Origin: Paracoccus pantotrophus
Lineage (GTDB): Bacteria; Pseudomonadota; Alphaproteobacteria; Rhodobacterales; Rhodobacteraceae
Assembly (NCBI RefSeq): GCF_008824185.1
Contig: NZ_CP044423.1
Location: 1,067,501 to 1,131,500 of the forward strand
Reading direction: 5' to 3'
DNA: 64,000 nucleotides
The notes beneath the pieces are model-generated. The model saw only the letters and a program-made list of their open reading frames with translations. It was not told where the DNA came from and made no database searches. Within the stretch, counting starts at the first letter, position 1. Each line of letters opens with the position of its first letter. Shown one piece after another: positions 17,259 to 25,498 of this stretch. The position numbers were made by a program, and so were the translations under genes.

Positions 17259-17825
17259 TTGAAAGTCATCGCCTCCAGCCTTCGCAAAGGCAATGTCGTC
17301 GAGATCGACGGCAAGCTCCATGTCGTCCTGACGGCGACCAATTTCCACCCCGGCAAGGGCACCCCGACGACCCAGGTCGAGCTGCGCCGCATCTCGGACG
17401 GCAACAAGGTCTCGGAACGCTGGAAGACCACCGAACAGGTCGAGCGTGCCCATGTCGACGAGCGCGCCTATAACTTCCTTTACGAGGACGGCGAGGGCTT
17501 TCACTTCATGGAGCCGGAAAGCTATGAGCAGGTCGTGGTCTCGCCCGAGGTGGTCGGCGACGACAAGGTGTTCCTGGAGGACGGCATCAGCGTCTTCCTG
17601 CAGGTCCATAACGGCGTCGCCATCGCCATCGAGCTGCCGCAGAAGGTGACGGTCGAGGTGGTCGAGACCGAACCGGTGGTCAAGGGCCAGACCGCCTCGT
17701 CCAGCTACAAGCCGGCGATGGCGCATAACGGCGTGCGCATCATGGTGCCGCCGCATATCGGCGTGGGCACCAAGGTCGTCATCAACACCGCCGACCTGAC
17801 CTATGTCGAGCGCGCCAAGAGCTGA
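17259..17825 (+). CDS. efp: Elongation factor P
   Basis: A 188-residue three-domain protein that relieves ribosomes stalled on polyproline. The modified lysine is K33 in HPGKGTP, matching K34 of Escherichia coli. [30 protein letters not shown] and [16 protein letters not shown] are the domain II/III signatures. The start is a TTG at 17259, because the family always begins here ([11 protein letters not shown]) and the in-frame sequence upstream is not homologous. The modifying enzyme gene epmA is directly opposite. Confidence 0.95.
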   Translation: MKVIASSLRKGNVVEIDGKLHVVLTATNFHPGKGTPTTQVELRRISDGNKVSERWKTTEQVERAHVDERAYNFLYEDGEGFHFMEPESYEQVVVSPEVVGDDKVFLEDGISVFLQVHNGVAIAIELPQKVTVEVVETEPVVKGQTASSSYKPAMAHNGVRIMVPPHIGVGTKVVINTADLTYVERAKS

Positions 17826-17841
17826 TCGCTGAAGCTTTCGG

Positions 17842-17871
17842 GGGCGGGGCGTCCTCGCGCCCTGCCCCTTT
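17842..17871 (+). terminator. Hairpin after efp
   Basis: A stem GGGCGGGGCG / CGCCCTGCCC with one mismatch and a short loop is followed by CTTT 17 bases after the efp stop. It may also serve the convergent lipoprotein gene. Confidence 0.45.
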
Positions 17872-17913
17872 GCGTTCCGCCGCATCATCCGCAGGCTCGC
17901 GGGATCATGCGGA

Positions 17914-18081
17914 TCAATCGGCAGTCGCGGCCCCGATGGTCCCGCCCACCACGGCGCCGGCGGGACCGGCGATGACCGCCCCGCCCAGACCGCCCGTGGC
18001 GGCGCGTTCGGTGGGATTGTCGCCGCAACCGGCCAGAACAAGCAGCATGGCGGAAGCGGCAGTCGCAATCAGGCTACGCAT
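17914..18081 (-). CDS. Small glycine-rich lipoprotein, 55 residues
   Basis: A short gene with strong signals: AGGAGGACAG stands before ATG at 18081. The product begins MRSLIATAASAMLL and has a lipobox VLAGC, giving a lipidated cysteine at about residue 19. The mature part is only about 35 residues, with the glycine/alanine pattern GGLGGAVIAGPAGAVVGG. Such patterns occur in small bacterial outer-membrane-associated lipoproteins with glycine-zipper segments. It lies between argC and efp on the argC strand, with a hairpin between it and argC. No specific function can be assigned. Confidence 0.75.
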   Translation of the reverse strand: MRSLIATAASAMLLVLAGCGDNPTERAATGGLGGAVIAGPAGAVVGGTIGAATAD

Positions 18082-18098
18082 CTTGCTGTCCTCCTTCA

Positions 18099-18117
18099 GG
18101 GCGGCGAAACGCCGCCC
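18099..18117. terminator. GC-rich hairpin between argC and the small lipoprotein gene
   Basis: A perfect 8-base-pair stem GGGCGGCG / CGCCGCCC with a 3-base loop lies 40 bases after the argC stop and just before the ribosome-binding site of the lipoprotein gene. There is no U-run on either strand, so it may act as a pause or RNA-stability element. Confidence 0.4.
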
Positions 18118-18158
18118 CTATCCGAGACAAGACGCGCAACCTCGCCCTATGGTTCCGG

Positions 18159-19187
18159 TCAGGGAAAGATCGGCGCCAGCATCAGCCCTTCCGTTTCGGG
18201 CAGGCCCAGCATCAGGTTGGCGTTCTGCACCGCCTGACCCGAAGAGCCCTTGCACAGGTTGTCCAGCGTCGAGACGACCAGCGCCCGCCCCGAGATCCGG
18301 TCGCCGGTCACGCCGATATGGCAGAAGTTCGAACCCTGCACATGCGCCATCGCCGGCAGTTGGCCAAAGGGCAGCACGACGATGAAAGGCTCGTCGGCAT
18401 AGGCCTCGGCCAGCGCGGCATGCACCGCCTGCGGCTCGCCCTTGAGATAGCAGGACGCCAGGATGCCGCGGTTCACCGGCACCAGATGCGGGGTGAACTG
18501 GATGCGCACCTCGCGCCCGGCAATGGCCGAAAACTCCTGGTCGAACTCGCCCAGGTGGCGGTGCTTGCCGCCCTGGGAATAGCCCGCCACATCCTCTGAG
18601 CGTTCGGCGAAGAGCATGTTTTCCTTGAGCGAGCGCCCCGCCCCGGACACGCCGTTCTTGAGGTCGCAGATGATGTCGTCGAGGTCGATCAGCTCTGATG
18701 CGATCAGTGGCCGCAGCGCGAATTGCACGGTGGCGGCGTTGCAGCCGGTGCCGGCGACCAGCCGCGCGCCCTTGATCTGGTCGCGATAGAACTCGGTCAG
18801 GCCATAGACCGCCTGCGGCTGGATCTCGGGCGCGGCATGGTCGAGCCCGTACCATTTCCGGTAATCCGCCGGGTCGCGCAGCCGGAAATCGGCGCCCAGG
18901 TCGACGATCTTCACATCGCCCGGCAATTGCCCGACCAGCGGCTGGCTAAGGCCGTGCGGCAGGGCGCAGAACACCAGGTCGATGGCCGAGAAGTCGATCT
19001 CCTCCATCCTGACCAGCGCCGGCAGCCTGAGATGTCGCAGATGCGGGAAGACCTCGTCATAGCCCTGCCCCGCCTTGCGGTCGGCGGACAGCGCGGCGAT
19101 CTGGATCCGGGGATGGGTGGCCAGGATGCGGACGAGTTCGGCACCCGTATAGCCCGAGGCCCCAAGGATGGCAGCTTTCAGCGTCAT
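18159..19187 (-). CDS. argC: N-acetyl-gamma-glutamyl-phosphate reductase
   Basis: A 342-residue NADPH-dependent enzyme, third step of arginine synthesis, reducing N-acetylglutamyl phosphate to the semialdehyde. The Rossmann loop GASGYTG is at residues 9-15 and the catalytic cysteine is C149 in [15 protein letters not shown] and [11 protein letters not shown] are also typical. The start at 19187 ([12 protein letters not shown]) is chosen on alignment; an ATG nine codons earlier is possible. No other arg gene is adjacent. Confidence 0.95.
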   Translation of the reverse strand: MTLKAAILGASGYTGAELVRILATHPRIQIAALSADRKAGQGYDEVFPHLRHLRLPALVRMEEIDFSAIDLVFCALPHGLSQPLVGQLPGDVKIVDLGADFRLRDPADYRKWYGLDHAAPEIQPQAVYGLTEFYRDQIKGARLVAGTGCNAATVQFALRPLIASELIDLDDIICDLKNGVSGAGRSLKENMLFAERSEDVAGYSQGGKHRHLGEFDQEFSAIAGREVRIQFTPHLVPVNRGILASCYLKGEPQAVHAALAEAYADEPFIVVLPFGQLPAMAHVQGSNFCHIGVTGDRISGRALVVSTLDNLCKGSSGQAVQNANLMLGLPETEGLMLAPIFP

Positions 19188-19318
19188 GTCTCGATCCCGA
19201 GGAAACGGCCGCATTCGGCGCGGCGCTGGTTGGTCCGGCCCCGCAAGGGGCCAGATCCGGCACTAGGCCCCGGTCCCCGGCATGTCAAGCCGCGGGCCGG
19301 GGCGGATCGGGCGGGCCG

Positions 19319-19350
19319 GCATCCATGCGGGCGGGCATCCATGCGGGCAG
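19319..19350 (+). repeat. Two tandem copies of a 16-base unit
   Basis: GGCATCCATGCGGGCG is followed at once by GGCATCCATGCGGGCA, differing only in the last base. It lies in the argC-panB gap, possibly from slippage. Confidence 0.7.
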
Positions 19351-19374
19351 GTCTGGCCGCGGATGGCGCCGCCG

Positions 19375-19399
19375 CATGGGTATTGGGGGAACGAAGAAG
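19375..19399 (+). repeat. Intergenic repeat family A, copy 1
   Basis: The core CATGGGTATT-GGGGGAACGAAGAAG matches copies at 39724-39747 (inverted), 39771-39795 and 46994-47018, with a few substitutions. All are intergenic. Confidence 0.65.
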
Positions 19400-19635
19400 C
19401 CGCCGGCCGCGCGGGGGCGGCCATGCCTTGCCGGACGGGGGCCGGCCTTGGGGCGGGGTGAATTCCAACATATTGTATTTGCTTTTGAAATTTCGAGCAT
19501 CGATTGCTGCCCCGGCCGGCCGGCTTATTTTCCTGCGCAAGAATGCTGCATCTGCATCATTTTATTGCGAGACATGGCGGCGCGAATCCAATATTCGGGC
19601 GGCGGCCGCCAAGGCCCTGGATAACGGAGGAAGTG

Positions 19636-20466
19636 ATGAGCGCGACCCCTGATCGCAAGAGCCAGCTTGGCCCCGGTGACATCCGCGCCCGCAAGGGCGG
19701 CGAGCCGGTGGTCTGCCTGACCGCCTATACCACCCCCATGGCCCGGCTGGTCGATGCGCATTGCGACATCGCGCTGGTCGGCGACAGCCTGGGCATGGTC
19801 CTGCACGGCCTGCCCTCGACCATCGGCGTGACCATGGAGATGATGATCCTGCACGGCAAGGCGGTGGCGCGGGGCTGCTCGCGCGCCTGCCTGGTGGTGG
19901 ACATGCCCTTCGGCAGCTACGAGGAAGGGTGCGAACAGGCCATGCGCAACGCGGCACGGCTGATGGCCGAGACCGGCTGCCAGGCGGTCAAGCTGGAGGG
20001 CGGGCGGCACATGGCCGAGACGGTGGCCTTCCTGGTCGCGCGCGGCATTCCGGTCATGGGCCATGTCGGGCTGACGCCGCAAGCGGTCAATGTGCTGGGC
20101 GGCTACAAGGTGCAGGGCCGCGGCCGGGACGAGGCCGACCGCATCGCCCAGGACGCCGCCGCGCTGACCGACGCCGGCGCCTTTGCCGTGGTGCTGGAAA
20201 AGCTGCCCGCGGCGCTGGGGGCGCGCATCACGCAGGAGATCGCCGTGCCGACCATCGGCATCGGGGCGGGTCTCGATTGCGACGGGCAGGTGCTGGTGGT
20301 GGACGACATGCTGGGCCTGTTCGCGGATTTCCGGCCGAAATTCGTCAAGCGCTATGCCGAACTGGGCCGCGATGCCGATGCCGCCATCGCCGGCTATGCC
20401 GCCGAGGTCCGCGCCCGGCGCTTTCCCGGCCCCGAACATGTCTTCGGCGAGGGCAAGCCCGCATGA
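19636..20466 (+). CDS. panB: 3-methyl-2-oxobutanoate hydroxymethyltransferase
   Basis: A 276-residue TIM-barrel enzyme making ketopantoate from 2-oxoisovalerate and methylene-tetrahydrofolate, first step of pantothenate synthesis. Metal and substrate motifs include [11 protein letters not shown], the VVDMPFGSY loop, KLEGG and [20 protein letters not shown] precedes the ATG at 19636. The stop overlaps the panC start (ATGA), so both enzymes are translated together. Confidence 0.96.
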   Translation: MSATPDRKSQLGPGDIRARKGGEPVVCLTAYTTPMARLVDAHCDIALVGDSLGMVLHGLPSTIGVTMEMMILHGKAVARGCSRACLVVDMPFGSYEEGCEQAMRNAARLMAETGCQAVKLEGGRHMAETVAFLVARGIPVMGHVGLTPQAVNVLGGYKVQGRGRDEADRIAQDAAALTDAGAFAVVLEKLPAALGARITQEIAVPTIGIGAGLDCDGQVLVVDDMLGLFADFRPKFVKRYAELGRDADAAIAGYAAEVRARRFPGPEHVFGEGKPA

Positions 20467-21311
20467 GCGCGCCCATCGTCCGGCCGCTGGCCGAGCTGCG
20501 CGCGCTGGTGCGCGGCTGGAAATCCCGCGGCGAAAGCATCGGCGTGGTGCCGACCATGGGCGCGCTGCACGAAGGGCACCTGAGCCTGGTCCGGGCCGCC
20601 AGGGCCAGTTGCGACCGGGTGATCGTGACCCTGTTCGTCAACCCGCGCCAGTTCAACAATGCCGAGGATTTCGCCCGCTATCCCCGCACCGAACATGCCG
20701 ATGCGGAACTGCTGGCGCCCCTGGGCGTCGATGCGCTGTTCGTGCCCGATGGCGACGAGGTCTATCCGCCCGACCACGCCACGGTGGTCTCGGTCTCGGG
20801 CGTGACGGCCCCGCTGGAAGGGGCGCATCGTCCGGGCCATTTCGACGGCGTGGCCACGGTGGTGACGCTGCTGTTCAACATGACCCAGGCCGACCGGGCG
20901 TTTTTCGGCGAGAAGGACTGGCAGCAGCTGCAGCTGGTACGCCGGCTGGTGCAGGATCTGAAGCTGCCGGTCGAGATCGTGCCCTGCCCCTGCGTGCGGG
21001 CCGGGGACGGGCTGGCGCTGTCCTCGCGCAACCAGCGCCTGACGGCCGAGGGGCGCGCGCGCGCCGCCGCGCTGCCGCAGGCGCTGTTCGAGGCGGCGCG
21101 GCGAATCGAAGCCGGCGAACCCGCCGAGGCCGCTCTGGCCGCGGCGCAGGCCGGGCTGGAGGCGGCGGGCGTGGGTCCGGTCGAATATCTGGAACTGCGC
21201 GACGGCGAAACCCTGGGCAAGCCGCAGCCGGGCCGGCCGGCGCGGCTGCTGGTCGCGGCCTGGCTCGACGGGGTGCGGCTGATCGACAACCTGGCGGTCA
21301 CGCTGCCCTGA
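20463..21311 (+). CDS. panC: Pantothenate synthetase
   Basis: A 282-residue ATP-dependent ligase joining pantoate and beta-alanine. The HIGH-type motif is in [13 protein letters not shown] at residues 31-43, the pantoate site includes VNPRQFN and GEKDWQQ, and the KMSKS-like loop is [10 protein letters not shown]. It overlaps panB by four bases. No panD follows; the next DNA is a decayed two-component locus on the other strand. Confidence 0.96.
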   Translation: MSAPIVRPLAELRALVRGWKSRGESIGVVPTMGALHEGHLSLVRAARASCDRVIVTLFVNPRQFNNAEDFARYPRTEHADAELLAPLGVDALFVPDGDEVYPPDHATVVSVSGVTAPLEGAHRPGHFDGVATVVTLLFNMTQADRAFFGEKDWQQLQLVRRLVQDLKLPVEIVPCPCVRAGDGLALSSRNQRLTAEGRARAAALPQALFEAARRIEAGEPAEAALAAAQAGLEAAGVGPVEYLELRDGETLGKPQPGRPARLLVAAWLDGVRLIDNLAVTLP

Positions 21312-21351
21312 GCGCATTCATCGGGCCAGGACAGCACCGGGGGCGCCTGCC

Positions 21352-22070
21352 TCATGAGTATCTGCAAAACGGTGAAAGCGGCGCGCCCTGGGAATGGGGC
21401 GCTGCCGCGTCGAGATGCAATTCGGCCCGGAAGCCGGGACGGGCGTTGCGCATCCGCAGTTCCCCCTGCGCGGCATCGACGATCTCGGCGACCACGGCCA
21501 GGCCGATACCCTGCCCCTCACCGCTGGGATCGAGGCTGAGGCCGCGCTGGGGGAGCCGTTCCAGATCCGTCTCGGGAATGCCCGGCCCGTCGTCCCGGAC
21601 AGCGACGAGGATGCGGCCGGCCTTGCGGCGGGCCGAGACGCGAACGGTGCGCATGGCGCATGGCGTTTTCCAGCAACGCGCCGAGCGCCTCTGTCAGTTC
21701 GTCGGGGTCGATGCGGGCGGCAAGGCCGGGGGGGCGCCGAAAACTGCCAGTCGATGCCGGCGCCCAGCGGCGTGCGGCGCAGCACGCCGATCAGCCGGGT
21801 CGCGATCCGCCCCGGCTCGGCGCTTTGTGCATCGCGGCCGGACCGGAGGCAGGCGCGGGCCAGTTCGCGATCGACATGGCGCCGACCTGGCGTAGCGGAC
21901 GCGGGCCGACGGTGATCTGCAGCCAGTTGGCCAGCAGCGGCTCGCCGCGCGGGCCGGGAAGCGTGCGCACCGCGGTTTCGCCAGCCGTCTCGACCAGGAA
22001 GCCCGCCGCCTTCAGCCCCGTTCCAGATCGGCGCGATCCGGGGCTCATCCTCGACGATCAAGGTGCGCAT
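21352..22070 (-). pseudogene. Collapsed two-component system (response regulator start joined to kinase end)
   Basis: It begins at 22070 with a good receiver-domain start (MRTLIVEDEPRIA), loses frame after about 15 codons (GLKAAGFLVETAGE continues in another frame), then jumps into histidine kinase sequence. The kinase part has a residual phosphoacceptor-region helix (IATRLIGVLRRTPL) and the ATP-binding G1 and G2 boxes (VRDDGPGIPE, GQGIGLAVV), split among frames. Most of the regulator, including its DNA-binding domain, and the kinase sensor are gone. The ATG overlaps the stop of the upstream PepSY gene, the normal layout of PepSY-regulator-kinase operons. Confidence 0.78.
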
Positions 22071-22384
22071 CAGTCCCCGTCCTCCTCGTCCAGGGCCAGG
22101 ATCCGCCCCGAGGCCGCGTCGATCTCGACCTCGATCAGGCGGCCGACGGGGGTCGCCAGCTCGACCTCATAGATCATCATGCCGTCCTCGTCGTCCAGGT
22201 CCACCTCGATCACCCGTCCGGGCTGGGTTTCGTGCAGCCGTGCCAGCACCTCGGCAAGGGGCAGGATCCGGCCACGCTCGACCGCCTCGCGCGCCTGTTC
22301 GAAATCCGGCTTGGCGATGGCCTGGCCGGCCGCCAGAAAGGGCGGCAGCAGCGACAGAAGGAGAATTGCGGCAAGCCGTCTCAT
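22070..22384 (-). CDS. PepSY-domain periplasmic protein
   Basis: A 104-residue protein with a signal peptide (MRRLAAILLLSLLPPFLAAG) and a single PepSY-like domain: EQAREAVERGRILPLAEVLA, then GRVIEVDLDDEDGMMIYEVE and GRLIEVEIDAASGRIL. Such proteins sit beside PhoQ/QseC-type systems and may modulate the sensor or a protease. Here the partner two-component genes immediately downstream are broken, so this reading frame is intact but probably orphaned. The start at 22384 is chosen for the signal peptide. Confidence 0.8.
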   Translation of the reverse strand: MRRLAAILLLSLLPPFLAAGQAIAKPDFEQAREAVERGRILPLAEVLARLHETQPGRVIEVDLDDEDGMMIYEVELATPVGRLIEVEIDAASGRILALDEEDGD

Positions 22385-22621
22385 GCCGCCCCTGTTCGTC
22401 CGGGAACTGACGGGCGGCTGACAAAGCCGGCGCGGGGCCCTGCCGCCGCGCGCGGCGTGCCGAAACGGCAACAGCCCGGCCCGGCGGCCTTCCGCCCAGG
22501 CGGGGCGTTCCTGACGACGGCCTGACAGGCCGGATCAGAGGGCAGTCAGCAAGCCTGCGGCATTGCGGCCCCGTTATCCCGCGGACGGGCAACCGCCACC
22601 TTACCATGAAAGGGCCAAGAG

Positions 22622-23002
22622 ATGCTGCGCAAGAGCGGGACGAGCTTCGCCGAGACGCTGAACGGCACGCCATCCGGCGACGGGCTGTCGAAGATGGCTG
22701 GCCAGGACCGGCTATTCGGCTTTGGCGGCAACGACCGGCCGGAGGGCAGGCGCGGCAACGACGTCCTGACCGGCGGCGCGGCGGCCAATGTCTTCGAGTT
22801 CGGGCGCGGCATCACCGCCGATTTCCAGAACGGCATGGACCGGCTGGACTTCGACGAATTCAGCCGTGCGCAGGTGCAGGCCGTCATCAACAGTGCCCGG
22901 CAGGCCGGCGACGACCTGGTGCTGCGGCTATCCGCCGATACCATCGTCACCATCCAGGACGTGCAGAAGGCGCAGCTCGACCTGGGCGACTTCGCCTTCT
23001 GA
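22622..23002 (+). CDS. Small RTX-like protein with degenerate glycine-rich repeats
   Basis: A 126-residue protein with no N-terminal signal sequence. Residues 30-53 hold nonapeptide-like units (GGNDRPEG, RGNDVLTGG) resembling calcium-binding RTX repeats. A C-terminal region follows (FEFGRGITADFQNGMDRLDF, ending DLGDFAF), like the tail of type I secreted proteins that ends in a hydrophobic DxxxF-type signal. It could be a small type I secretion substrate or the surviving C-terminus of a larger RTX protein. No ABC exporter, membrane fusion protein or protease is adjacent. The start at 22622 has AAAGGGCCAAGAG upstream. Confidence 0.6.
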   Translation: MLRKSGTSFAETLNGTPSGDGLSKMAGQDRLFGFGGNDRPEGRRGNDVLTGGAAANVFEFGRGITADFQNGMDRLDFDEFSRAQVQAVINSARQAGDDLVLRLSADTIVTIQDVQKAQLDLGDFAF

Positions 23003-23210
23003 TCGGAAACAGCGCCACCGGCAGGATGCCGCCGCATGTGCCGGCGGCGGCGCTTTCCCTGCTTGCGGGCTATGCCGGCGGGCATTTTCCCGCCAGTATC
23101 GGGGGCGGGCGATCCCGGCTCCCGGACGCGGCGGCCTCTTCCCCCGCCAGCCAAGGCGGGTTTCGCCCCGCAAGCGCATCCCGCAGATCGGCCCGCAAGG
23201 AGGAAATGCC

Positions 23211-23675
23211 ATGACCACCGCACCCGACCACGTGCTGACGCTCGAGCGCGTCCTGGATGCGCCCGTCGACCGGCTCTGGCGCTGCTGGACCCAGCCGGAC
23301 CTGCTGAAGCAATGGTTCTGCCCGAAGCCCTGGCATGTCTCCGAGGCGCGCATCGACCTGCGACCGGGCGGGGCCTTCTTCACCGTCATGAACGGCCCCG
23401 ACGGCGAGCGGTTCGAGAATATCGGCGTGTTCCTGGAGATCGAGCCGCAGCGCCGGCTGGTCTCGACCGACGCCTTCCGGCCGGGCTGGCTGCCGACCGC
23501 GCGGGCCTTCATGGTCTCGCATGTGCATTTCGAACCGCGGGGCCAGCGGACGCATTACCGCGCCCAGGCCATGCACTGGAACGAGGAAACGCTCAGGCAG
23601 CACGAGCAGATGGGCTTTCACGAAGGCTGGAACATGGCCGCCGACCAGCTCGAGGCCCTGGCGAAAAGCCTGTAG
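23211..23675 (+). CDS. SRPBCC (AHSA1-type) domain protein
   Basis: A 154-residue START-like protein. The family opening LERVLDAPVDRLWRCWTQPD LLKQWF is clear, followed by DLRPGGAFFTVM and the C-terminal helix HEGWNMAADQLEALAKSL. Proteins of this group bind hydrophobic ligands or assist chaperones; some are annotated as activators of Hsp90 ATPase homologues. AAGGAGGAAATGCC precedes ATG at 23211. It stands alone, convergent with hppD. No ligand can be named. Confidence 0.85.
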   Translation: MTTAPDHVLTLERVLDAPVDRLWRCWTQPDLLKQWFCPKPWHVSEARIDLRPGGAFFTVMNGPDGERFENIGVFLEIEPQRRLVSTDAFRPGWLPTARAFMVSHVHFEPRGQRTHYRAQAMHWNEETLRQHEQMGFHEGWNMAADQLEALAKSL

Positions 23676-23709
23676 GGCCCGGCCGGCCGGCCTTTCACTC
23701 CGCCGCGTC

Positions 23710-24822
23710 TCACTCCGCCGCGTCGATCTTCAGCACGCCGCGGCGGATCTGGTCCGCCTCGATCGATTCGAACAGGGCGCGGAAATTGCCCTCGCCGAAA
23801 CCGTCATCGCCCTTGCGCTGGATGAACTCGAAGAAGATCGGCCCGATCACGGTCCTCGAGAAGATCTGCAGCAGCACCCGCGTCATGCCGCCGCCGACGA
23901 CGCCCTCGCCGTCGATCAGGATGCCGTGCTTTCTCATGCGCTCGACGGGTTCCTGATGGCCCTTAACCCGGTCGTGCGACATCTCGTAATAGGTGTCGGG
24001 CGGGCCGGGCATGAACTTCATCCCCGCCTCGGCGATGCGGTCGGTGGCAGCATAGATGTCCTCGGTGGCGATGGCGATGTGCTGGATGCCCTCGCCCTTG
24101 TAGGCGCGCAGGTATTCCTCGATCTGGCTGTGATCGTCGGTCGATTCGTTGATCGGGATGCGGATCTTGCCGTCGGGCGAGGTCAGCGCCCGGCTGACCA
24201 GCCCGGTCTGCTTGCCCTTGATGTCGAAGAACCGGATCTCGCGGAAATTGAACGTGTCGTGGTAGAACTTGTACCAGGTGTCCATGTTGCCGCGCACGAC
24301 GTTATGCGTCAGGTGGTCGAGATAGTAGAAGCCGAACCCCTCGGGGCGCGGGTCGGGCTCGCCCAGCCAGTCGTAATCGGCCGCATAGGCGCTGCCGGCA
24401 TCGCCGTAGCGGTCGATGAAGTACAGAAGCGAGCCGCCGATGCCGTAGACCGCCGGCGCCTCGATGGATTTTCCGCTGCCGGTATATTCCCTGGCGCCCA
24501 GGTCCAGCGCCCGCCGCAAGGCGTGTTGGGCATCGACCACGCGCCAGGCCATGGCCGGGGCGCAGGGGCCGTGTTCGCGCACGAAACCGGCGGCATGGCT
24601 GTCCGGGTCGGCATTCAGCAGATAATTGATGTCGCCCTGGCGATAGAGCGTGATGTCCTTGCGCCTGTGCCGCGCCACCGGCGCGAAACCCATCTGGCGA
24701 AAGATGCGGTCCAGGGTCTCGGGCTGCGGATGGGCGAATTCGACGAATTCAAACCCGTCCGTCCCGGCGGGATTTTCGGCGCTGATCGTGGCTTTCGGGG
24801 CGTCATGCGGGAACGGTCCCAT
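23710..24822 (-). CDS. hppD: 4-hydroxyphenylpyruvate dioxygenase
   Basis: A 370-residue Fe(II) enzyme converting 4-hydroxyphenylpyruvate to homogentisate in tyrosine and phenylalanine breakdown. The facial triad can be located: His in YLDHLTHNV, His in GIQHIAIAT and Glu in FFEFIQRKGDDGFGEGNF. The length is typical of the bacterial enzyme. No homogentisate dioxygenase follows in the window. It is divergent from a Lrp/AsnC-type regulator with about 120 bases between them, which contain paired sequence elements. Confidence 0.95.
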   Translation of the reverse strand: MGPFPHDAPKATISAENPAGTDGFEFVEFAHPQPETLDRIFRQMGFAPVARHRRKDITLYRQGDINYLLNADPDSHAAGFVREHGPCAPAMAWRVVDAQHALRRALDLGAREYTGSGKSIEAPAVYGIGGSLLYFIDRYGDAGSAYAADYDWLGEPDPRPEGFGFYYLDHLTHNVVRGNMDTWYKFYHDTFNFREIRFFDIKGKQTGLVSRALTSPDGKIRIPINESTDDHSQIEEYLRAYKGEGIQHIAIATEDIYAATDRIAEAGMKFMPGPPDTYYEMSHDRVKGHQEPVERMRKHGILIDGEGVVGGGMTRVLLQIFSRTVIGPIFFEFIQRKGDDGFGEGNFRALFESIEADQIRRGVLKIDAAE

Positions 24823-24845
24823 GGCGTCTCCTCCCTAGTGTTCGC

Positions 24846-24913
24846 GTGTCCTGAAACCATGATCGCGCGAATGCGATGCAAACCGGGCGCAAACTGTGCC
24901 ATGATCGGGACAC
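24846..24913. promoter_or_regulatory. Paired elements between hppD and the Lrp-type gene
   Basis: Two direct copies of CCATGATCG (24857-24865 and 24899-24907) lie inside an outer inverted pair, GTGTCC (24846-24851) and GGACAC (24908-24913). The spacing of 42 bases is four helical turns, which suits cooperative binding of a Lrp-type octamer. It is a candidate operator shared by the two divergent genes. Confidence 0.45.
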
Positions 24914-24946
24914 AAAGGCACGAAACGCGCATGGATGAGACGATTT

Positions 24947-25417
24947 ATGCCAGAAACACGCATGGACGGATTCGACATCGCCATTCTCGACGCCCTGCAG
25001 CGCGACGGGGCGATGACCAATGCCGCGCTGGCCGAACTGGTGAACCTGTCGGCCTCGCAATGTTCGCGCCGGCGGGCGGCGCTGGAGGAGGCGGGCGTGA
25101 TCGAGGGCTATGCCGCGCGGCTGAACCCGCAGAAACTGGGCTTTGGCCTGCGCGCCATCATCCGGGTGAACCTGCGCAGCCATGGCCAGGGCAAGGAGGA
25201 CGATTTCGCCCGCTTCGTCGCCGCGCATCCGCAGATCCGCTCGGCCTTTTCGGTCTCGGGCGATGCCGATTACATCCTCGACGTACGGCTGCGTGATCTG
25301 GAGGCGTTTTCGGACTTCATCCATCGCCACCTGCTGCCGCAACCGCAGGTGGCCCAGGTGCGTTCCGAAATCGTGCTCAGGACGCTCAAGGACGACCGCA
25401 GCCTGGTGCTGCCCTGA
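24947..25417 (+). CDS. Lrp/AsnC-family regulator, probably controlling hppD
   Basis: A protein of about 156 residues with an N-terminal helix-turn-helix (FDIAILDALQRDGAMTNAAL, then SASQCSRRRAALEEAGVI) and a C-terminal RAM/AsnC ligand-binding domain (RAIIRVNL, then SGDADYILDVRLRDL). Divergent Lrp-type genes commonly regulate hppD in proteobacteria. Alternative starts are 24935 and 24962; the middle one is given, with low certainty. It may respond to an aromatic amino acid, but this is inference. Confidence 0.87.
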   Translation: MPETRMDGFDIAILDALQRDGAMTNAALAELVNLSASQCSRRRAALEEAGVIEGYAARLNPQKLGFGLRAIIRVNLRSHGQGKEDDFARFVAAHPQIRSAFSVSGDADYILDVRLRDLEAFSDFIHRHLLPQPQVAQVRSEIVLRTLKDDRSLVLP

Positions 25418-25498
25418 GCCATGCGGCAAGGCCCGCTCTTGCCAAGACCGGCCAGGGGGTCGATAAACCGCCCTTCCCTTTCGCCGCAAGAGGCCGCC

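Larger units (their letters stand above)
19215..19635. other. argC-panB intergenic region (no gene)
   Basis: About 420 bases without a gene. The left half is GC-rich and holds a tandem 16-base repeat (19319-19350) and a family A repeat (19375-19399). The right half (about 19450-19580) is clearly AT-richer than the rest of the window and probably carries the panBC promoter. No riboswitch or small RNA fold is obvious. Confidence 0.5.
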
